A DNA stretch of 64,000 nt from Helopsaltes ochotensis (taxonomy: Eukaryota; Chordata; Aves; Passeriformes; Locustellidae). The position numbers and the translations under genes are program-made. Positions 60,662 to 64,000 of this stretch are shown here, one piece after another. The DNA is taken from positions 93,883 through 157,882 of the forward strand of contig VXBM01000779.1 in assembly GCA_013400155.1 (NCBI GenBank), in the 5' to 3' direction. The notes below the pieces were generated by a model that was not told the origin of the DNA, ran no database searches, and saw only the letters and a program-made list of their open reading frames with translations. Position 1 is the first letter of the stretch; each line of letters opens with the position of its first letter.

Positions 60662-61140
60662 GAGGGCCCAGGAATCTGGAAGTCCTCCAGATGCCAGCAG
60701 AGTTTGTGGGATGTATCAGTGGGGGCTCCCACAGACTCTTCCAGGTGGTGTTATTAACACTTTCCCAGGTTTTCTCCATATTGCTGTGACAGATCTCACA
60801 TCCCTGGGCTGCCTGTGCTGGTAGACAGCAGATTCAATCCAGTAATTTCGCTGCTCATCAGGACAAAACTTCGCCATCACCATGCCCACAACAGGAGCCA
60901 CGCTGCTGGATACACCATTCCTTAGAGCTTCAGGCCAGCAGCCTTCCCTAAGGATGAGATGTCTCCCCAGCTGCCTTGGATTCCCAGAAATCTCAGGAGT
61001 GCAGGGTGGTATCTCAGCAGGTACCGATTTTAGCAAAGGGTGGAAACCATGTCTTCATCATAGCAGGTATTGCCAATTTTGAGAGATTCCTGGCTCACAA
61101 GAGCTTGCAATCTATTCAGGGGCACAGAGGAAGATTTTTG
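60662..61140 (-). pseudogene. Possible internal-region remnant of the adjoining endogenous retrovirus
   Basis: A 106-codon minus-strand frame (61036-60716) ends about 55 bp before the LTR. Its composition (Trp, Cys, Pro, mixed charges) is more protein-like than the surrounding frames. I cannot assign it to gag, pol or env. It has no full-length retroviral gene and is truncated on the right, where an A-rich run (about 61154) and unrelated sequence follow. It could also be a chance frame. Confidence 0.35.
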
Positions 61141-63671
61141 AAGAAACCCTGTCAAAAAAAAGAAAAAAAAAAACCAAACCCAAAATGCCAGTGCTTTGCC
61201 ATATCAGTTATCATAAATAGGAACTCTTGGTTCTGTAGTCAGGTGTTCAGAGCTAAACCAAGTGGGGTTGCTTTTGCCTTGCTTTCCATTTCATGAGGAC
61301 ATTTTGGACACAAAGATCCTCAGTGGGCTTGAGGGTTGACATTGGCACATTTCATTTTGTTTCTCTACGGTTACACACAAGTATGTATATATATATATAT
61401 AAAAATACTCAGACAGGCACATATATATATATATATTATCTCTCTCTATATATATATGTATATATGTATAAAAATTCACACACAAGCACAATGCCAGCTG
61501 TGTGCAGTTTCTAAAAACACCATTTATCTGCTTACCTGAATAAAACCAACATTTTCCTCCGGGCTGCATTTGCAATCCCTCCTGTACGGTCTTCATGAAT
61601 ATCTCTACCAGTGACCTTCTTTTATTTATGAGACTATTTTTAGGGGGAAAAAAGGGAAGCTGATAAAGTCTTGGTATCACTATGGATTTTCACAACTATT
61701 TCCCCAGAAAGGGTTTCTAGGGGTTCATTGAGAGCTCAAGTGGCAGGGAAGTAAAAATATGTGCAATTTGGCTTCTCAGTAAGGAATTATTGACAGGAGT
61801 CCCCAGAAGACACTGAAGTTGAAAGCAGAAAAACCCTTAAAAAAAAATTGCAAGGGACACGTAAAGGATGGTCCAAAAAGATTGTCCTGGTTCTTCTGCT
61901 TCATCTCACAGAATCAAACACACAATGAGTCTGTCTCAGAAATATGAAGACCCTACAGTCTTGATATTTGTGCTGTGAAGCTTAAATATCTTTCTTACCC
62001 AAGAAAAATGTCAGGGGCACAGAGAAATAAATTATTTCCTTCATGTTTTAGGCAGCTGCACGTGCAGCTATGGATTGCTCTTCTGGAATTTTTCCTCTTG
62101 CAAAGTTATAAAAAGCTTTGAAAAAAATAAATAATGAGCTCGTGATTTGTATTTTCCTGAGGTAGATTAATTAATTTAGTTTAAATTAGCCTGAGCTAAT
62201 TCCCTGGTTATTGTTTTCTCCTAAATACATAGTATACAATTTATTTTGACAAGTAGAGTGGGTGATGCACAAGGAAACTGCTTTTTGAGGGGGGTTGCTG
62301 CTTTTTGGTCTAAGCAGAAGAATATTTGGCTCATAGGGATAGAAACCTTCTCCCAGTCCCACCAGTTCTTTTCTCTTGGGAGGAATGGGTTTATTTTCAT
62401 GCCTTTTTATGCAGTATGGTGTATAAGAAACATTCCCTACACATGGAAATATTATGGTTTGCCATTGACAAAATAACAACATGAATTAAAGGTGATACCA
62501 ACTCTGTTCTTTGCCAAGGGAATAAATATTTTCCAGTAGAACTGCACCAGTTATTAAAAAAAAAAGAAGAAACCGAGTACATTTAAATGAATATAATTAT
62601 TCTAAAGATAATGAAAATTGAGCATTTCAAAAGATTCTTGTGATTTTAAGCATGTGACCTGGTTTTGTTCCTGTTTTTAAGAAGACAAAATAATAAGATT
62701 AATTCAGGTTAGACAAGAGAAGTCTGCTCTTATAGGGAAGATAACAGGAAATATAAACCTCCAAATGGTCAGAGAAAAGTTAAAATGGGGAATAACAAAC
62801 ATTTGAGTCCACGGTGTTTCTTTGAGTGATATTCAGTGTACTCTTACCTGGCTCTGTTTGCACTCGCCCTCTGTTTTTAACAACATCCTCTTGCATTTGC
62901 AAGTCTTACAGGACCCATGAAGGCTGAATTGCTTTGATTCAAGAAGGTAAAACTGCTTTTTTCACCAACAAAAAGAAAACTCTTCCCCCTTAAGTTATTG
63001 ATTTCCACTCACTAGATTCAAAGCTATCTTGTTATTTAAGTGGATTCTTTGAGATTTTTGCTCCCAGGAGCAATTAAAAATATAAAACCTTGTGACACTC
63101 CCCAGCAAAACTCAGATCAAAAGCAGTGGTGGAAATAAAAATGACATGTTTTTCGCTGGGCTTTGTGCTCTTCCAGGTTGCTCTGTGAGAAAGATGCTGC
63201 TTTGATAGATGAAATTAATTTTCTCCCAGTTTTTTAATGACCACAGCTTGCCCCAATTTTGATAGCAGGAGAAGAGTTTGATTTCCTGTTGCCGTAGAAG
63301 AGGGTGAGGAGCAGAGAGGGCCATAAGGGAACTCTGGTGCCACAATCTGTGCTGTTCTTGGATCATTCTGTTCAAGGGCATTTCCTTTTCAGCACAGAGA
63401 AAAAGGAAAGGAAAAATAAAATCTTTGCCTTCCAACTTGAAGTTTTTTGCTCTCTCTCTCTCTCTCCCTGCTCTGGCTGTAGCAATGCAAGGTTGATTTC
63501 TGGCTGCCTTTGGGTTTGAAGTGTAAGGAGAGTTCAAATGCACACTTTAATTCTGTCCTGCTCCTTCCTTCCCCAACAACGAGATAAAAATCAAAAATGA
63601 GGACTTGGAGGAAAAGATTAAAAGTGAAAAGGATAAAGAAATCACCAAGCAAACTGTGCAGCCTCCCATTG
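61141..63671. other. Intergenic, no recognised gene
   Basis: Contains the TA repeats at 61.4 kb and a CT repeat near 63453-63468. No coding sequence is supported. Confidence 0.6.
61382..61471. repeat. TA-rich dinucleotide repeat cluster
   Basis: Three interrupted (TA)n tracts with CACA and CTCTCT between them. The overlapping frames, rich in Ile and Tyr, are repeat artefacts. Confidence 0.9.
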
Positions 63672-63993
63672 CCTAGAGGAGAGCTGGAGAGAGGCTATTT
63701 ACAAGGGCATGAGGTGACAGGACGCAGGGAATGGCTTCAGACTGAAAAAGAGCAGGTTTAGATTAGATTTTAGCAAGGAATTGTTCCCTGTGAGGGTGGG
63801 CAGCCCTGGCACAGGGTGCCCAGAGCAGCTGTGGCTGCCCCTGGATCCCTGGCAGTGCCCAAGGCCAGGCTGGACAGGGCTGGGAGCAGCCTGGGACAGT
63901 GGGAGGTGTCCCTGCCATGGCAGGGGTGGGAATGGATGGGATTTAAGGTCCCTTCCCACCCAAACCACTCCATAATTCCATGATTCTGTGACC
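63672..63993 (+). mobile_element. CR1 LINE 3' fragment (about 320 bp)
   Basis: The most intact CR1 tail: GAGCTGGAGAGAGGCTATTT, AGGTGACAGGACGCAGGGAA, AGCAGGTTTAGATTAGATTT, TGAGGGTGGGCAG, CCCAGAGCAGCTGTGGCTGC, CCTGCCATGGCAGGGG, TTTAAGGTCCCTTCCCACCC and the end CCATGATTCTGTGAC. Confidence 0.88.
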
Positions 63994-64000
63994 CCATTTA

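Noticed and set aside
1..64000. CRISPR arrays, operons, prophage or other prokaryotic systems
   Set aside because: No spaced direct repeats, ribosome binding sites or compact gene runs; all signals are those of a vertebrate genome.
1..64000. tRNA, rRNA or snRNA genes
   Set aside because: I saw no cloverleaf with A and B boxes nor rRNA-like blocks. A covariance-model scan would be needed to exclude small RNAs.

Overview
This is a stretch of a bird nuclear genome, most likely a songbird or a close relative. The evidence is the abundance of CR1-type LINE 3' ends (at least fourteen truncated copies), several solo LTRs, AT-rich non-coding DNA and only one intron-split protein gene. No prokaryotic features are present.

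The one gene I can support is GPR26, an orphan class A G-protein-coupled receptor, on the minus strand. It has three coding exons: 34442-33775, 29060-28947 and 23556-23325. All four splice sites fit the GT/AG rule and the phases match, giving a 337-residue protein, the length I know for human GPR26. Exon 1 sits in a GC/CpG-rich block (about 33.78-34.78 kb). The 5' leader carries a CT/GA repeat and upstream reading frames, one of which stops on an ATGA overlap with the receptor start codon. Intron 1 is 4.7 kb and holds a striking compound hexanucleotide repeat; intron 2 is 5.4 kb and holds an antisense LTR.

Everything else reads as intergenic. 1-23.3 kb lies downstream of GPR26: repeats, an assembly gap at 2599-3306 that cuts through an LTR, a 72-base A tract, and an AT-rich area that may include a long 3' UTR. 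35-64 kb lies upstream: CR1 fragments, AT-rich blocks that could be regulatory elements, low-complexity tracts and most of the LTRs.

The most informative non-genic structure is a family of roughly 283-bp LTRs present six times (2.4, 14.4, 28.5, 43.6, 48.6 and 57.3 kb). Three copies have 6-bp flanking duplications that differ at one base, and one of these sits inside a CR1 copy. A second family gives a solo LTR at 51471-51803 with an exact 6-bp duplication. Two further LTRs lie at about 55.8-56.2 and 60.0-60.7 kb; the last adjoins what may be a remnant of retroviral internal sequence. I did not find a convincing new biological system. The points most worth following up are the LTR families, the upstream reading frames of GPR26 and the candidate regulatory AT-rich blocks.
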